64,000 nt of DNA from Hirundichthys speculiger (lineage: Eukaryota > Chordata > Actinopteri > Beloniformes > Exocoetidae): positions 124,001-188,000 of the forward strand of contig JAGFBZ010002542.1 in the NCBI GenBank assembly GCA_018398805.1, read 5' to 3'. The notes under the pieces were generated by a model that searched no databases, was not told where the DNA came from, and saw only the letters and a list, made by a program, of their open reading frames with translations. The first letter of the stretch is position 1; every line of letters begins with the position of its first letter. Shown in pieces: positions 61,159 through 64,000 of this stretch. The translations under genes were made by a program, and so were the position numbers.

Positions 61159-61166
61159 GTAAGTAC

Positions 61167-61934
61167 ATGCATAAAGACATTCATTGCTTGACTGAAATGG
61201 CTTGGAAAAGCCATCACTGAGACAATGGACCGGCTCCTCTTCAAATTACTGTATTTGTGTCATTCAGGTGAGGTTGTAATGATGAACAGCACACAGAAGA
61301 TCTCATAAAATGCATCAAACCATTCATCCTTTTAAATATCATTCAGTTGTGGTACCAATATTCACCATTTCTCTGCTGCTGTGCTTTGTATGGGCTTGTA
61401 GCCACACACAATCAGACATAGACACACATACACACACAGAAAAAAGTAATTGACTTTGGAAAGGAATAACTATGTAAAAGACTGTCTCTCTGTACAATTA
61501 CGGCATCGGTGGTACTAAATATGATGTTAACACAGTTTATTTACATTAAAGAACAATAAAATGATCTCTGTCAATGAAAACAGTTTTATTTGATTCACTA
61601 AATAAAGTTTTTCTCCCTGTTTTATCATCCAAAATGGAGACATGGACTTTTTCTTTATAAACTTGTCACCCTCATGGAAACATAGTAATAAATAGATGCT
61701 GTCATGGTGTACTGTGGGATTAAGTGATTATTCAGAGAAACAATTGCCAAGACATGAAGGAAATTGTTTTTGATATACAGTATAGTAACTTTATGGGAAC
61801 CACATTGAAGATAAATATGAGTGAACATCAAATTATATAGAACATTTTTTAAAAGGAAATGTTTGATTATTTGGATGCTTTAGAGATCTCAGAAATTTGT
61901 GGATCAGATATGAAGCAATTATCTTTATAGGGTT
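61167..61934. other. Downstream DNA with candidate poly-A signals
   Basis: No gene. AACAATAAAATG at about 61551 and CTAAATAAAG at about 61601 are the first canonical poly-A signals after the tmem163 stop outside transposons. Confidence 0.4.
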
Positions 61935-62014
61935 AACCTCACCAGGGTTCAAACCTGGGGCCTCCCATATGGCAGGTGACAGCACTTCCACTAAGCCATC
62001 AGGGTGGCCTTAAG
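61935..62014 (-). repeat. tRNA-derived SINE head or tRNA pseudogene
   Basis: The minus strand has a perfect pol III A box, TGGCTTAGTGG, and B box, GGTTTGAACCC, about 37 bp apart, with a perfect T-arm CCAGG-TTTGAAC-CCTGG. The acceptor arms do not pair, so it is not a functional tRNA gene. Confidence 0.65.
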
Positions 62015-62599
62015 GGGTTGTAAACTATTACAACTAGGATACTTTTTAAACGAAAGAGACATATCTTTGTGATTTCAAGAAAAGTGAAGGGAAACTGAAC
62101 TCAACTTTTTACGGTCACTTATTGAATAATTCAGTCAACTGAAATAATTGACTTGAGCAAGATTATGTCATTATAGGCTCTGAATAATGGTTTTGATTAC
62201 ATTGCTCAGCCTTAATACAAAGTATATCTAGTGTAAGATTCAGCCTGCTATCCCTGAAACAAATCTTGAAAAAAAAAAAAAAGAATTAATTGTTTAGTTG
62301 AAAACTGAACACAGTTTGCATCAATGTTTGGACTAAACATTTTAAGAAAATATATTATGATTTTCCAAATTTGTTGGAGATCTTTTTTATACCTGTCTGC
62401 ATATTGCATATATATTAATGGTTTGTACCATAATTTGGCAACACCTTTTAAAGTCTGTATATATAATTGGAGAGACCTCTTTATTAGATTAATACCTGAT
62501 GAAAAAATTACCAAAGGTATCTTTATACTTTTTACAGGCAATATTTTGCTGCAAAGACATGTCTTAAGAAATTATGAGTAGTTAGTTATGAGATGTCTG
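62015..62599. other. Intergenic DNA, no feature recognised
   Basis: AT-rich. Overlapping weak frames on both strands at 62248-62581 show no domain. (CTGT)n at about 62595-62620. Confidence 0.45.
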
Positions 62600-63005
62600 C
62601 CTGTCTGTCTGTCTGTCTGTGTTCAAGATAACTCAAAAAAGTATGGATGGATTTTGATGACATTTTCAGGAGTTGTCAGAAATGTGAAAAGGAAGAACTG
62701 ATTTTATTTTGGGTGTGATCTGGAAGAAATCCTGGATCACTTTCAAATTTTCGATAATTGTTGCACTTGGCGGAGGTCTGAGGTCGGAGGTCCGAGTGGT
62801 TTTCTAATTCTAACATGTATTTCTTACAGGTTTTTATGTCATTTCATGTATTATTTATAATTTATTTTTAAAAATTATGTTCGAATTTTGGGGGCTTGGA
62901 ACGGATTAGGGCATTTACATGGAAAAACTCGTCTCTACTTACGAAATTTTCAGGTTATAAAACTACTTCCAGAACCAATTAACTTCGTAAGTAGAGGTAC
63001 CACTG
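62600..63005. mobile_element. Mariner-type MITE, composite copy 2, one end missing
   Basis: The right end is GTAGAGGTACCACTG followed by TA at 63006, the inverse of the end at 18592. It includes GTTATAAAACTACTTCCAGA and, from about 62600 to 62815, the same inserted repeat as 18750-18992 with the same junction (TTCTAACATGTAT). The other mariner-type arm is absent. Confidence 0.72.
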
Positions 63006-63109
63006 TATTCTTTTATCCTGACAAATGGCCATATGTGTCAAGAAGCTCCATCATTGGTGTTATATTTAGTTGTTGTTCCTTGCTGTCTCATGGAGTGTAT
63101 CTTGGATGG

Positions 63110-63580
63110 TGAGTCTATGACAGGTCCAGACATTCGGCATGCTAAGTTGTTGTTGTTCAAGAAACGCTATTAGATCATCAGCACACAGTCTGATTTTATG
63201 TTCTACCCCTTTTAGTTTTTCATTTTGTCTGATATCTTAAGCCAATGTCTCAAAGATGGCAAAGAGAGCCAGTGATGGGCAACATCCTTGTCTTGTGGAT
63301 CTTTGTAGTTAAAATTTGCCAGTCAAGCTTCTGTTTATTTTTATTTTAACCGTGGGCTCTTTATATAGTGTTTTAACCACCTGTATTGATTTTTTCATTG
63401 AATCCAAGTTGTTCTAGTACTATATATAAATACCTCTAATTCACACAATCAAATGCTTTTTCAGCATCGATTCTCAACATTATGTGCCTTTTTTATGATA
63501 TGTAAAGTTCTCCTAATGTTGTCCTAGGTTTGACACCATTACAAACCAGTTTGATCCATTATGATGTCTTTTAATTAAAG
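63110..63580 (-). pseudogene. L1-type LINE reverse-transcriptase fragment
   Basis: Minus-strand blocks in order: DQTGL and DNIRRTLHIIKKAHN (about 63515-63560 downward), motif A LRIDAEKAFDCVN (near 63440-63480), LEQLGFNEKIN, motif B STRQGCCPSLALFAIFETLA, NEKLKGVEHKIRL, then CADDLIAFLEQ (the usual YADD has become CADD). Stops and frame shifts separate them. Ordering and wording fit the L1 clade of LINEs. Confidence 0.85.
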
Positions 63581-64000
63581 TCCTCTCTCATAAAAATTAA
63601 TTAAACTGCCCTTTATATTACTGAGGACATAATACTTCGCCTTGGTCTTTTTTGTTGCCAAAAAAAAAAGAAAAAAAGTCTTAGCATCCGTTTACCTGGC
63701 TGGTCAACAAATTCACACATACACACACAGAAGTTATACAATGAAATGACAAGTAATAACTCAACAAAGCATTTGTAAATTGAACAAATTAGACTGATAA
63801 TTAGGGTTTTTTTTTTTACAGATAAATTATGTTTATTTTCTGTTTTTAATGTGTTATAGTCCAAAGCATTATAAAACCAACTTGAAACTTAAACTTGTAA
63901 CTTAGCTCATTGCGTCTTTCAAATTTCAGCCCATTATGAGGGTCAACCCAACATTTTAATATCCTGCAACCCACTTTTGAATTTATATTTTAAAACTTTT
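63581..64000. other. Intergenic DNA to window end, no feature recognised
   Basis: AT-rich with A/T homopolymers. Nothing recognised. Confidence 0.45.

Noticed and set aside
61935..62014. A functional tRNA gene
   Set aside because: A and B boxes and T-arm are good but the acceptor arm does not pair and the anticodon arm is poor.

Overview
The window looks like nuclear DNA of a teleost fish. It is AT-rich and intron-dominated, and it carries fish-type repeats throughout: Tc1/mariner copies, many hAT derivatives with 8-bp target duplications, fish LINE tails, gypsy-type LTRs and very long (TA)n arrays. The species cannot be read from the sequence.

Only one host gene is supported. It is the 3' two thirds of tmem163, on the + strand, which encodes a six-transmembrane zinc transporter related to the cation-diffusion-facilitator family. 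Six coding exons were found at 37573-37616, 38366-38457, 44031-44127, 52660-52771, 55766-55907 and 57085-57145. They join in frame through GT/AG sites and end at a TGA. They give about 181 residues, matching roughly residue 109 to the end of the human protein as I recall it (289 aa). The first part of the protein (cytoplasmic N-terminus and most of TM1) was not found, so positions 1-37572 are best read as the intron upstream of the first visible exon. The 3' UTR begins at 57146; its end is not resolved.

Region by region. 1-37.5 kb holds mariner-type and hAT MITEs, two broken Tc1 copies (the second interrupted by a LINE-like insert), three of four copies of one hAT family that keep a decayed hATC segment, a possible endogenous-retrovirus 3' end (10.4-11.4 kb), solo LTRs, LINE RT fragments, a perfect 28-bp-arm palindrome beside a hammerhead-like motif (30.4 kb), and a decayed Ty3/gypsy element in antisense (32.6-35.0 kb). 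37.6-57.1 kb holds the exons. Their introns contain a Harbinger-like element with a TTAA-target element inside it (39.5-41.5 kb), a GC-rich promoter-like block with four YY1-like motifs (42.7-43.9 kb), and an antisense LTR-bounded unit encoding a proline-rich 12-residue tandem-repeat protein (48.8-50.3 kb). They also hold a LINE RT fragment and a hAT-in-hAT nest (53.3-54.5 kb). 57.1-64 kb is 3' UTR and downstream DNA with the fourth hAT family copy (perfect 8-bp duplication), a tRNA-derived SINE head, a mariner-type fragment and an L1-type RT fragment.

The best leads are the LTR-bounded repeat-protein unit, the hammerhead-like motif next to the palindrome, the hAT element carrying the same end twice, the composite mariner-type family, and the intronic YY1-like block. 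None is shown here to be functional.
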